Origin: Schistosoma haematobium
Taxonomy: Eukaryota > Platyhelminthes > Trematoda > Strigeidida > Schistosomatidae
Direction of reading: 5' to 3'
Assembly (NCBI RefSeq): GCF_000699445.3
Contig: NC_067197.1
Span: 26,891,809 to 26,955,808, forward strand
Length of the DNA stretch: 64,000 bases
Below, in pieces: positions 25,405 through 35,089 of the stretch. Made by a program: the position numbers and the translations under genes. The notes beneath the pieces are model-generated. The model worked only from the letters and a program-made list of their open reading frames with translations, had not been told where the DNA came from and did no database searches. Within the stretch, counting starts at the first letter, position 1. Every line of letters starts with the position of its first letter.

Positions 25405-25975
25405 CTTATAATTTTACTGATGAATAGATTATTTTACTTTTAACAAGAAGGTACGAATCCTATAACTAAGCGATTTTGTATACTTGATTGTATCAGTTGA
25501 TGTAGTATGTTAAATAGAAGATTAGATTTAGTTCTAATAACCGCTTTTGAATAAACAAGTCTTAGATTAAACGACGTGGATTTGTAATTTGGAATAATAT
25601 CAATCCAGAGAATACTAAGAGTAAATTCTAGCACGAAGGATTCTTATCTAAATTCAGCCTTAATGCGAACACAACTCAGAGTAAAAGTTCTGTATTTTAG
25701 AAATGTTCGGCAACACATACTGAATAATATAATACACTAGTCATTGTTATTGAGGTTAAGTCAAGGCTAAGTCATCTAGACTAAGAATTATATTTTGAGA
25801 TGTGTTTCGAGGAGGGCAGATCGTGAGAACAACAGAGTTCTGAATGCGCCACAGTATTAAACCCAGATAGCACCTTACCATTTGCTGCGGATTCAAAATT
25901 GAAATCAAAATAAATTCCTCCACACATAACAGTATTACGTTTTAAATTACATATTTAGCAGCATTAGGTCTCATA
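25405..25975. other. Intergenic, nothing recognised
   Basis: No supported exon or repeat; the frame 25440-25634 has no family features. Confidence 0.45.
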
Positions 25976-25976
25976 A

Positions 25977-26372
25977 TAATCTCCCACTGATATCACAATT
26001 GATTGATCACTGGATGGTGATCAATCTCATGCTTGTCTAGTCCTTATTAGTGCAGATCGAATGCTATCGATCATGTTGCAATGTGGCCACCAGTCTAGGT
26101 GACTCGACACTGCGGGCACTATGTATCACCAGCCAGTGATCAATCAATTGTGATTACATCTCAGTCCTACAGGAGGTTAGTCACGGCTCGGATAGCTCAG
26201 TGGTAACGTCTCTGACTGTGAAGCTGGGTGACACGAGATCGAATCCGCCAGGGAGCACCAGTTCCCTCAAGATTACAGGTACACCTTGCTGACGAGTGCC
26301 AAGTAGCACGAAACCCGGGTCCAGGGTTTCCTGTTGACTACCTCCAACCACCATCTAATCTCCCACTGATAT
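25977..26372 (+). mobile_element. Sm-alpha-like HHR element flanked by 17-bp direct repeats
   Basis: TAATCTCCCACTGATAT occurs at 25977-25993 and again at 26356-26372, 379 bp apart. Between them lies an inverted pair (ATCACAATTGATTGATCACT near 25993 and its complement near 26132-26153). After it come a clean tRNA-like box A (ATAGCTCAGTGGTAACG), a box B (GAGATCGAATCCG), an HHR and a 3' part ending CCACCATC. The flanking repeats could be target-site duplications or monomer boundaries. I favour monomer boundaries, because CTAATCTCCCACTG recurs near 47650 beside another piece of this family. Confidence 0.82.
26284..26326 (+). ncRNA. Intact minimal hammerhead ribozyme (Sm-alpha type)
   Basis: Stem I CCTTG pairs with CAGGG (one G-U). 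The core is CTGACGA, stem II GTGC closes with GCAC, and GAAA is present. Stem III is A-C-C against G-G-T with a two-base loop, and cleavage is expected after GTC at 26319-26321. Every conserved core position is present. The tiny stem III suggests activity as a dimer or with loop I contacts, as known for schistosome HHRs. Confidence 0.85.
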
Positions 26373-26374
26373 AT

Positions 26375-27290
26375 TAGTTAAACTCATGAGTAAAGAATTA
26401 CATCACTTTAAGACCATTTGAATACAGAAAATATTTACAAACTGCGAAGAAATTGCAGATATCTTTCGTATACACTTTAAAGAACAAAAGACATAAGTCA
26501 CTACATTTTACTTCACCACATGTGGCTTGAAGAGTGTTGGACAAGGAGCAGTTTAATTTAGCAACTTGATATAGACGACCGAGTGAATAATTAAGCCATC
26601 TAAGTAGGGGATTTCTTATCCCATAACATGAAAGTTTACTTATAGAAGCTCGTCGTCAACCATACAAAGGCTTTGAAAATGTCAAGATACGTGTCTAAAA
26701 TAAGATGTCCCAAGCTACTTTACATCACATAATAACAGAAATAAAAATTATTAGTCATCGGACTTCAACTTAATAATTTAATGGCATCATAAGAATAGTC
26801 CTTGTATTTTTTGAAAGCCTGTCGTTGGGTAGTCCAAATGTGTATGCAATGGCCTCTCAGTATTAGTCGATTTTCAATACTCCTTCAATCAATATCTTTT
26901 TAACACTGAGTTTTATCTTCAAATTTTACTAGCTGATGCTAGCTACTGATAAATGTGATGGTCTGCCATCACAGTGATCACTTCTGCAACTTTTGAACCA
27001 AAAACAAAAAGCTTCTTCAACTCTTAACCCTAACTACTCAAAAATACAAATCCTTCAAGTAGGATTTACTTTTGGTAAAGCCACCATAAAATATAAATTA
27101 CATTTGAGTTAACTTAGCTGTAAACGGTTTGAATTCAGTGATTTTTCGATAAAGAATTTACAAACTGAATAATTTTCGTTTGAAAGCAAAATCACACTGA
27201 ACTAATATAACTGAACATTTTGCTGAGTATAATTTAAGCAAATGAAAAATCTTAATAAAATAATCAACATAAAATAATGATTTGTAGTAA
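26375..27290. other. Intergenic, nothing recognised
   Basis: AT-rich; no supported feature. Confidence 0.5.
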
Positions 27291-27291
27291 A

Positions 27292-27530
27292 CGAGAACAC
27301 CAGTGGGGACAACCAAATATATTTAAATACAAAATTACACAACGTCTTAGTAAAATCTGAAAATTATACAGTAAATACTTCATTTGCAAAATGTTAATCA
27401 ATCGTCTCAGACTTCATTGTTCCTTCGTCTCCACAGCAATCATTCTCTGTTCTCGTTCTTCTTTCTTCAATCTTCTTATCCTTCTGCCTCTAGAGTTTTC
27501 AGTTCCGATTGACATCAGTAGAACACACTG
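27292..27530 (-). repeat. LTR-like dispersed repeat, copy 6 (reverse, internally deleted)
   Basis: Begins TTGTAGTAAACGAGAACACC and ends GACATCAGTAGAACACACTG. It lacks the ACATACTATTTATATCT segment present in other copies, which makes it ~50 bp shorter. Confidence 0.75.
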
Positions 27531-27534
27531 AGTA

Positions 27535-28193
27535 ATAATTACACTGAATCGACATGAAAATCACCTGCATAAAAATTATATTTAAAACTCGATATACCAT
27601 CCCATTCTAACAGTGTAGGATCCGAATTGTATTATACCATATTATGATTAAATTGAATAATTCCATGGCGCAACAAATGAATGTCAAAACAATAATTTTA
27701 TAATAATACTGACTAACACCTATTCTATACACTTTCCATCTGTGTACTTTCATTTGTCAGATATTTACCATGCAAAATGTTGTCATTGTTATTTTATCTA
27801 CAATATTGCTCTGCAACCTACAATCATTCATGACAATCAGATAAGTGAATATTTACTGTTCTAGATTTGCCTACTACAATGTTTCTATGTCATTATATCA
27901 TAGAAAATCATTGTTCGCTTACTTTCAATACAAAACATAGTAGCTTTATTGTCAGTTGATTGCAAATTTTTGCAGAACCTCCTTCTAACTGTTAGTGAGT
28001 CGGTAGACTAACAAAAACAAATTTTCATCTATACTATTTTAATCGCTTTATAGACTTTTATTTGACAATGGCGTATTGACAATGCACTTGTTCATTGGAA
28101 CAAAATAGAATTTTATTTCTCAGGTATAATTATCAACTATTATATTAACACTAGATTACAAAATGTAATTTGAAAAGCACAGTTATTCTTTAA

Positions 28194-28195
<2 letters not shown>
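27535..28195. other. Intergenic, nothing recognised
   Basis: AT-rich sequence with no supported feature. Confidence 0.45.

Positions 28196-28196
<1 letters not shown>

Positions 28197-28230
<34 letters not shown>
28197..28230. repeat. (TA)n microsatellite abutting an HHR element
   Basis: TA run ending exactly where an HHR element begins (CGCGAGAGGGATCGTGGG). Confidence 0.9.
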
Positions 28231-28232
<2 letters not shown>

Positions 28233-28370
28233 CGAGAGGGATCGTGGGCGCGCACTAATGAGGAGTCCTATAGTAGGACGAAACGTCCGTCCAGTGCTTC
28301 CAGATTTTCAATAGTGGTCTAACATTAATCGATTCATAATCTCAATCAAAAATGGAATTAATTGAATCCA
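28231..28370 (+). mobile_element. HHR-bearing element, forward, 5'-truncated
   Basis: Starts just upstream of the HHR and runs through the tail (TTTTCAATAGTGGTCTAACA TTAATCGATTCATAATCTC). The tRNA-like part is absent; a (TA)n tract lies at the break. Confidence 0.8.
28252..28297 (+). ncRNA. Hammerhead ribozyme with one core substitution
   Basis: Stem II GTCC/GGAC, GAAA, stem III ACG..CGT and cleavage triplet GTC are intact. The first core strand reads ATGAGGA for CTGAGGA (C3 to A), predicted to inactivate. Confidence 0.7.
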
Positions 28371-28374
28371 ATCA

Positions 28375-28805
28375 CATCAATTATATTCCTATGTCATATT
28401 TACATGAGATAATTACAATTGTTTTTTATTTAATCATTCAAACCTACAGTTACAAGTAAATGTTACAATTTTCACTAATGTCTCATACCAATTTTAAATA
28501 ACCATTAACTACTAACAAATTAGAACAGTAATAAGCTCTATTTATGAAAAAAATAGAGTAGGAACACACCAAGTTCAAAATGTTATTTGTTTTCTTTCAA
28601 ATTTTGACAGAAATTACGTTATTGATACACACTAGATAATATGCGGCTAGTCAAGCCTGAAAATGAAAATCATAGGGTCATTTTCTACTTTTAAAATTTA
28701 TTTCAATTTAAAAGATACCATTCCGAAATATTGCAAATTTTAGAAAACGTTAATGTATTCTTGTCACGATGATGCTAATTGTGGAAGTTGTTAGAATGAG
28801 GGTTA
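28375..28805. other. Intergenic, nothing recognised
   Basis: AT-rich; no supported feature. Confidence 0.45.
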
Positions 28806-28811
28806 GGGGAG

Positions 28812-29120
28812 ATCGTAGTGACTTTAATAGTTGAATTCATAAGTCGATGTGAGCTAGACCATCATTAAAAACCTAGAAAAACTGGACGTCCGTTTAGTCC
28901 TAGCATTGGACTCCTCGACAGTACGCATCCACTGGTCACGGCTTCTTACTAGGACTCTAGGAAATCTATCTTAAAGCCAGTCGTTAGTGAGCACATGATC
29001 ATTGTCGGAATTTACAAGTCAGTCTAAGCTAAACCAACTCTGAAGAATCTCATACCAGGAAGAAACGACTGTTCATTGTTTTCAGGGTTTCAGTTGTGGT
29101 TTAGCTTACATCGACTTATA
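28812..29120. mobile_element. Inverted pair of decayed HHR elements
   Basis: The left half is a reverse copy: tail GAATTCATAAGTCGATG, then a dead HHR with TAAAC for GAAAC. It is followed by the reversed 5' region (GGTCACGGCTTCTTACTAGG ... GTTAGTGAGCACATGATC). The right half is a forward copy with a decayed HHR (CTCTGAAGAATC, AAGAAACG) and a tail (GTGGTTTAGCTTACATCGAC). Tails point outward. Confidence 0.7.
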
Positions 29121-29124
29121 AATT

Positions 29125-29950
29125 TAACCATAAAAAAGGATTATAAAAGTGTTGATTATATTGATTACATGTTCATCAGTTAGGGTGAAAAATATTTAAA
29201 AATCTATGACTAATTTACTAATGAATTTTTACTCTTCAAATAAACATCATAAATGAGTTAAAACACTCATTTGATAAAGTAATCACTTGTTAATCTCCTT
29301 CATAGACAATGATAATAGTTAAAAGAAACAGTTTAAGAAAATTAGTTTAATCTTAAAACCTAATTAAATGTAAGAACTAAACTATCAAAATCCCTCCTTT
29401 GATAGATGTTAGTGAATTAATCCAACTAAATTCCATGATAAAATAATAATTTAAAATGTGCACTGGACTAAACAAATCAGCAACCAATATCAATGCTTTC
29501 TGTAATATTCTATATATCACAGAATTATAGAATAAGGTAACATCAAGTAGATATTATTATGTATATAACAAGAACTATAAATGGTGTATGCTCAAAAATA
29601 TGTAACAACCATGAATAAATGACAATGGAAATCATTTTTTGCAACACAACACTAAATTATATTCTGATGATGATTAAGTAGTTTGTGCTGACTGACTTAA
29701 TTACAAAGTAAATGATCCAATAAAACTATTCGTGCCACATAGCAACATGATACATAGAACATTCTAGCTTATGACTAATAGACAAAAATAATGATTTCTC
29801 GTTTATCTACTTCTATCAATAATAACATTTAGTTAATATATTGTTAAATGATATTAATAAATAAAATACCATACTTAAATATCATTATTATTTATAGATC
29901 ATTGAATTGAACTACAGTTCCTAAAATCGATCAATTTATTTTAACGTTTT
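29125..29950. other. Intergenic, nothing recognised
   Basis: AT-rich sequence without supported features. Confidence 0.45.
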
Positions 29951-29954
29951 TTAT

Positions 29955-30225
29955 TTACACGACTATCCCTCTCGCAAGATTCGAACCCAGGACATATCGG
30001 TCTCGTGCGCGAACGCTTCAACTCTAGACTACTGAGTCGACATCCAACGGTGTTAATGTCTAACATCAACGAATCCAAGAAATTGAGCGAATATTTTCCA
30101 TTGTACTGAGGTAGATACCTGTCTCTACCTGATATGGATTAACCCTACTGAACACGGCTTCTCATTGGAACCCCGAGAATCCCCTCACGAATCTAGTCAC
30201 TGATGAACACTTGGCAATTAATTAT
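29955..30225 (-). mobile_element. tRNA-like and 5' part of an HHR element, reverse; HHR missing
   Basis: Reverse box B (AAGATTCGAACCCAGG), reverse box A region (CTAGACTACTGAGTCGACATCC), and the 5' region from GTCTAACATCAACGAATCC through GGTAGATACCTGTCTCTACC to CTAGTCACTGATGAACAC. The break lies between box B and the HHR. Confidence 0.8.
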
Positions 30226-30265
30226 TGGATAGTATTCGCTTTTTTAACTTAATACTAATGAATAT

Positions 30266-30552
30266 TTGTGTGATAAAGTGAAGGAGAACAGCAATGAAGA
30301 CAACTAAATTAACTTGAATATAAAAAAAATACAGAATGTCCTAGTAAAATCTGGGAATTATACAATAAATACTTCATTTGCAAAATGTCAATCAATCATC
30401 TCAGACTTCACTGTTCCTTCATTTCCACACCAATCATTCATTTTTCTCATTCACTTTACTTTGATCTCCTTAACCTTCTGCCTTCGGGCATTTCACTTTC
30501 TATCGATGATACATACTATTTATATCTATCAACATCAGTAGTACACAATATA
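30266..30552 (-). repeat. ~300-bp LTR-like dispersed repeat, copy 7 (reverse)
   Basis: Starts TGTGTGATAAAGTGAAGGAG and ends CATCAGTAGTACACAATAT. The 75-codon frame at 30314-30541 lies inside it. Confidence 0.75.
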
Positions 30553-30589
30553 CAATAATAAATTATTATTTTTACTATTCTACTATTTA

Positions 30590-30715
30590 ACTCCGCCTGT
30601 ATCCATTTTAGAGTTACTGCCGGTCCCAAGCCCGGGTAAAGAAGGAGGGTTGAGCATGGAGTTAGCGACCCCATCCCGTAAAAACTAACTTGCTCAAAAA
30701 AACGCTAACCAGTAA
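30590..30715 (+). mobile_element. RTE-type element 5'-region fragment
   Basis: A GC-rich island (GGTCCCAAGCCCGGGTAAAG, then GTTAGCGACCCCATCCCG) in AT-rich surroundings. It resembles the sequence upstream of the endonuclease in schistosome RTE (SR2-like) elements. Only about 125 bp remain and no frame is open. Confidence 0.55.
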
Positions 30716-30887
30716 GTATCCTACTATTTAAAGTTAATGAAGAGAATTACCTTGAAACATGTAAATAAACAATCAACAAATACTTTTAGTTTTTATTTCA
30801 ATAAATTCACTTCAAACTATCATGATTTTATAATAAAAAAATTTTAAGTTATTTAACCATGATACATTGAAATAATACCATTTTATT

Positions 30888-31120
30888 AGATGCGTTTTGT
30901 GAATATTATAGTAATTTCAATGGTTAAGATCATAAGTGCTCACGCGCGAAACCAGTAGATCCTGGGTTCGAATCTCGCAGGGGGGGCGAGGTCGTGGACA
31001 CGCATTGCTGAGGAGTACCACAATAGGACGAAACGGCCATCCAATGCTTCCAGGTTTTCCATAGTGATCTAGCTGCAACTGACTCATGATCTTAACCATT
31101 GAATTCATACTATTTTGTTA
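30888..31120 (+). mobile_element. HHR-bearing element, forward, with inverted tail stub at its left end
   Basis: The left 50 bp (TTTTGTGAATATTATAGTAA TTTCAATGGTTAAGATCAT) is tail in reverse. The copy then switches to forward sequence (GCTCACGCGCGAAACCAG, box B CTGGGTTCGAATCTCG), the HHR and a forward tail. The minus frame at 30917-31108 is repeat-derived. Confidence 0.82.
31002..31047 (+). ncRNA. Hammerhead ribozyme with a covarying stem I pair
   Basis: Stem I is GCATTG/CAATGC, where other copies have GCACTG/CAGTGC, so a C-G pair has become U-A. The CTGAGGA core and GAAA are intact. Stem II has one A opposite G. The cleavage triplet is ATC instead of GTC, which mispairs one base of stem III. 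Confidence 0.78.
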
Positions 31121-31124
31121 AGTG

Positions 31125-31940
31125 AATAAAATCTTATTTATCTTTAATAAGAAATCATTTGCGTGACTACAAATAGAATAAATAAAAATTAATTAGTTTA
31201 ATGAAAAACACGCATCATATTTCATTCTATCAATTTCAGTTTATTTTCATATAAGGATCTAGAAAGTAAATTACCTTTTAAGTAAATCAACATTGAAATT
31301 AGAATATTTAATTATATCATTTACTTGTTTATTTATTAATACATTAATAAAACAACATAATTCAATTATCTGAGAAAAATGAGAACAACAAATAAATAAA
31401 TAAACATTCAATTATCAATTAAAAATCAATTAATTTATCCTAAAGGTCAAATAAATATTTTTTCTAATAATAACAATTATTCACTAATCATTATTACAAT
31501 TAGAATTAAGCGCTTTAATCATTGAATTTATTTGTGATTATTTTAAACAAACTAATGCTTATAACATATAATATGATATCACTTTTATTTTAAAAGTGAA
31601 TATAAAATTCAAATGATCATTATATAATGAAACTGGTATGTAAATCTAAATATTGCATGTATGGATAGATTGTTTCCGTTCAATTTCTTTCATTTTTTTC
31701 TTTTGTTTGAAGATGATGATGAACATTTTAAATTAGTGACATTGTACAATGTAAATACAAATAATATAATTTGAATAGTTCATAATTCTTGTTTTTTTTC
31801 AGGAAATTAACTTTCAAACTATGTAATTTCATGCAATTTATCATCAAATTGATATGTTTGCCATTATGAATTGAAGCCAAATTAAGAAAATGTCAAATGT
31901 GAGGTAATTCAATAAAGTTTATGACTATAAAAATATTTCA
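31125..31940. other. Intergenic, very AT-rich, nothing recognised
   Basis: Low-complexity AT-rich sequence with A/T runs and no supported feature. Confidence 0.5.
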
Positions 31941-31944
31941 CAGA

Positions 31945-32215
31945 TTGAAATCATGAGTCAATTGAAGCTAGACTACCATAGAAAACCTGGAAGCACTGGA
32001 CGGCCGTTTCGTCCTAGTATGGGACTCCTCAGCAGTGCGCATCCACAATCCCGCGCCCCGCGAGATTCGAACCCGGGAGCTATCAGTCTCGTGCCAGGCG
32101 CTTAACCAACTAGACCACTGAGCCGGTACCCAATGGTGTTAATGTCTGACTTCAATTCAATTGACTCATGATTTCATTCTGTGAAAGTTCTAAAATCTCC
32201 ACAAACCCCTTCTGA
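31945..32215 (-). mobile_element. HHR-bearing element, reverse, with forward tail at its right end
   Basis: Reverse tail (GAAATCATGAGTCAATTGAAGC), reverse HHR, reverse box B (GAGATTCGAACCCGGG) and reverse box A region (CGCTTAACCAACTAGACCAC TGAGCCGG). A forward tail follows at about 32145-32215 (GACTCATGATTTCATTCTGT ... AATCTCCACAAACCCC). Both termini are tail. Confidence 0.85.
31993..32038 (-). ncRNA. Fully intact hammerhead ribozyme
   Basis: Minus strand: stem I GCACTG/CAGTGC (six Watson-Crick pairs), core CTGAGGA, stem II GTCC/GGAC with a seven-base loop, and GAAA. Stem III is ACG..CGT closed by a two-base loop, and the cleavage triplet is GTC. This is the best copy of the ~400-bp family in the window. 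Confidence 0.88.
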
Positions 32216-32264
32216 TATAAAAATGTTCTCAATCATTCCACTATATGAGGTATAGGTTATTTAT

Positions 32265-32500
32265 TTAGATATTAACACCGCTATATGCTGACTCAGTGGT
32301 TAAGCATTCATACAAAATTGAACGTTCTAAGTTCAAGTCCCGAAAACTAGATCATCTATGTGCACTAATGAGGAGTTTCCTACTAAAAACGGCCGTCCAG
32401 TACTTCTAGGTTTTCAGTGATGATTTAACTTTGATGGACTCATGATTTGAACTTTGAAAAAACTACAATCTCTACATATCTCCATACTAATAAATTTTTT
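32265..32500 (+). mobile_element. HHR-bearing element, forward, decayed
   Basis: tRNA-like part (GACTCAGTGGTTAAGCATTC, box B AGTTCAAGTCCC). The HHR remnant has ATGAGGA and lost stem II (TTTCCTACTAAAAAC for GGAC-GAAAC). It retains GGCCGTC and a tail ending AATCTCTACATATCTCC. Confidence 0.75.
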
Positions 32501-32504
32501 TTTC

Positions 32505-33220
32505 TATGATTAATAAAATATTTTAGAATTAGAAATAACCATCATATTTTCTATGAATAATATAGTCACTTTTAATGAAACTATAATCATTATCGGTTAA
32601 CAATAATGATATCATTAGATTAATGTATCTTTTTTAAACCATTAAATAGATGATTTTGATTCACTCTGCATTGATCACATTAAACAATATGAAAGAACAA
32701 TGATTTTAATTTAGTTTTATCATATTGTCCATGTTACAACACACTAATAATCACATATACGCATAGAAAACGATTTGCAAATACATTTGAAAGAGAAAAC
32801 AGTTTAATTTTTTTAGAAAACTCTTCTTTCAATAAAAAAAATAACCTCAATATTTAATGTTGATAATACTTTTATGCATAAAGATATAGGGATGATAAAT
32901 GCCTCAATAGTAGTCAAAATTGTCATTATTATTATCATTATTATTAGTATTAGTATTATTACTATTATTATTTATATACCTGTCGTGATTATAAAATAAC
33001 CTGTAACAATGAATTATTCCAGGGTTCATTATCAATTTGATCAGGATGATATCGTTCGAGGTGAAATGATTTTTTTACCAATTGATGAATGGATTTTTAT
33101 ATTTACTGGGATATAAATTAATTACTAACTGACCTATGGCCCAGTTTGTTCATATTTATGTAATCAAATCACTAATATAAAAGTTACTCTATTCAATTTA
33201 TTTTAAGTTTAAAATGAATT
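32505..33220. other. Intergenic; ATT-rich microsatellite at 32921-32976
   Basis: AT-rich; the only structure seen is an imperfect ATT/AGT trinucleotide run. Confidence 0.55.
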
Positions 33221-33224
33221 GTTA

Positions 33225-33483
33225 TCAAATGGGTTTTGTGGAGATTGTAGTAATTTCAATGGTTAAGATCATGAATCAGTTGAAGCTAGACCACCATGGA
33301 AAACCTGGAAGCACTGGACGGCCGTTTCGTCCTATTGTGGGACTCCTCAGCCGTGCGCGCCCACGACCTTTCCCTCCTACGAGATTCGAACCCAGGACCT
33401 TCCACTGTGGTCTAGCTTCAAATGACTCATGATCTTAACCATTGAAATTACTACAATCTCCACAAAATCCATCTGATATTAAT
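33225..33483 (-). mobile_element. HHR element with ~40-bp terminal inverted tails
   Basis: The left end reads TTTTGTGGAGATTGTAGTAA TTTCAATGGTTAAGATCATGA. The right end (about 33432-33472) is its exact reverse complement. Inside are the reverse HHR, box B (GAGATTCGAACCCAGG) and an abrupt switch near 33405 to forward tail (CCACTGTGGTCTAGC). It is the clearest example in the window of an insertion with inverted termini. The frame 33214-33432 is derived from it. Confidence 0.87.
33311..33356 (-). ncRNA. Hammerhead ribozyme, one stem I mismatch
   Basis: Minus strand: CTGAGGA, GTCC/GGAC, GAAA, ACG..CGT and GTC are all present. Stem I is GCACGG against CAGTGC, with one G-A mismatch. Confidence 0.8.
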
Positions 33484-33489
33484 CAACAT

Positions 33490-33875
33490 ATGCTCACTAG
33501 TTACTGGCTTCGCGAGGTATATCCTGGAGTTCTAGTGAGAAGTAGTGACCAGTGGAGTTCAACCAGGTCCGTCGTGAGATAGTCACTCACTGAAGACAAT
33601 GGTGTATGTCAATCAATTTCGTGGATTAGTTAAAGTTAGACATTAACTACGTTGGATGCCGGCCCAGTGGTCTAGCAGTTAAGTGCTCGCGCGCGAAACC
33701 AGTCGGTCCTGGGTTCGAACCTCGCAGGGGGGCAAGGTCGAGGATGCGCAATGCTGAGGAGTCCCACAATAGGACGAAACGGCCTTCCAGTGCTTCCAGG
33801 TTTTCCATGGTGGTCTAGCTTCAACTGACTCATGATCTTAACCATTAAAATGAACTGTAACATTAATTCATGATA
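33490..33875 (+). mobile_element. HHR-bearing element, forward, full length
   Basis: The 5' region starts ATGCTCACTAGTTACTGGC (about 150 bp, including GGTATATCCTGGAGTTCTAG and GTTAGACATTAACTACG). It is followed by a tRNA-like part (GGCCCAGTGGTCTAGCAGTT, box B CTGGGTTCGAACCTCG), the HHR and a tail to GATCTTAACCATTAAAAT. It joins the preceding tail at 33473-33490 with only a short spacer, so tail and head are continuous as in a multimer. The minus frame 33672-33887 is a shadow. Confidence 0.88.
33748..33793 (+). ncRNA. Hammerhead ribozyme, core intact
   Basis: CTGAGGA, GTCC/GGAC and GAAA are intact. Stem I has one mismatch (GCAATG against CAGTGC). The cleavage triplet is TTC, with loss of one stem III pair. 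Confidence 0.75.
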
Positions 33876-34217
33876 ACCGGAGGACAAAGTAGCAGAGATT
33901 AATTGATTATGTTATTATTTACAGTTGATTATTGTAAATGGATTCTATATAAATCTGTATAGTTTCAAATCACTTTGAAAGCAATGAAATACATGTTTTT
34001 ATATGCTAAATATTACTGAGATTCATAGGCAGAATAGAATGAATGTCCAGTGATCTTTCGACAAGTCTTTGAACTTATCTCGACTAATAATGAAGGTTAT
34101 CATTAAACGAATAGCGGTTAAAGTAAAGCTGTTACGTTTAGTTAATCGAAATAACTGGCATGATTAATGAACTAACTGACACAAAACTAGGGTGCATTAA
34201 ATTTAAACGTAGATGCA

Positions 34218-34320
34218 CGGTAACATTGCGTTCTCTGAGCTGGATAGTTTGATTGTCAAGCTTTCATAGTCATTCTAGACAATATTATCAGCAATTACTT
34301 CGAAACAAATGGGTTGTTAG
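34218..34320 (-). mobile_element. PLE 3'-end scrap
   Basis: TTCTCTGAGCTGGATAGTTT and the following ~80 bp (AAGCTTTCATAGTCATTCTAG ACAATATTATCAGC) are a diverged version of the 3' end at 35835-35915 and 11375-11435. Confidence 0.6.
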
Positions 34321-34324
34321 GAAC

Positions 34325-35085
34325 TTTTCATATTTGAACAACAGCTAGTTCCATTGAACTGCAATTAAAATAGTGGTTTTCCATAATTATATAGCAACAA
34401 AGGATCTAATACCTTCAAAATCCTCACCCGTAGTTGCAAATATTCTTCATCATTAGAAAACCCAGTTATATTTTCAAATCAATTGAAACCTATTTTCATT
34501 GTACTTGTATAAGTTATGATTATTCAGTATCAAGACGAAATACTTATAGTCTTTAGTGCAATGGGTTATACTTCTGACCTTTGTATTTCGCATCCCAAAA
34601 CTTCAGTCATTGAGAAATTTTCCTCAGAAAAATTCATTGAAATATGGACTTGGAATATTTAGTGATTTCGAACAATCTGTTATCACTTTTGCTGCAACTA
34701 AACGAACAATATATAAATTGATATAGGTCCGTTGAAAAGAATTGTTATAGGTAGATATTTTAGTCAAAAGTATTCTGATTTGGATTTCGCCAAAACGTAT
34801 ATACTGTGGTTCTTATAACTTTTCAAGTAATTTAAATAAAATTTTCTTGTACAATCTGAAGGATTACCACATTTCTTGTTGTATTACCATCAAATATGTG
34901 TTAATGTTGGGAGATGTAGATAAAATTAGGTATAGTAGCTTGGATAATTGGTTCAAGATAATGAAGTTTCCTTTTCTATTGAGAGATAGTGACAGAGAAA
35001 ATTGGTAAAAAAAACTCTCTTCCAGAACCTAAAATTCAACGAAGATATAGCTAGTGATGAATTACGGGGTAGACTGACTAAAACA
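34325..35085. other. Intergenic, nothing certain
   Basis: No feature I can support. The last part (about 34920-35085) may be decayed PLE sequence leading into the next entry. Confidence 0.4.
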
Positions 35086-35089
35086 GAGA

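Noticed and set aside
26183..26260. A possible functional tRNA gene (good box A and B).
   Set aside because: No acceptor-stem pairing or normal tRNA length before the HHR; it is the tRNA-derived head of a repeat. The same holds for all other box A/B pairs here.
32921..32976. Trinucleotide ATT run considered as a CRISPR-like or regulatory array.
   Set aside because: Imperfect simple repeat without spacers; eukaryotic microsatellite.
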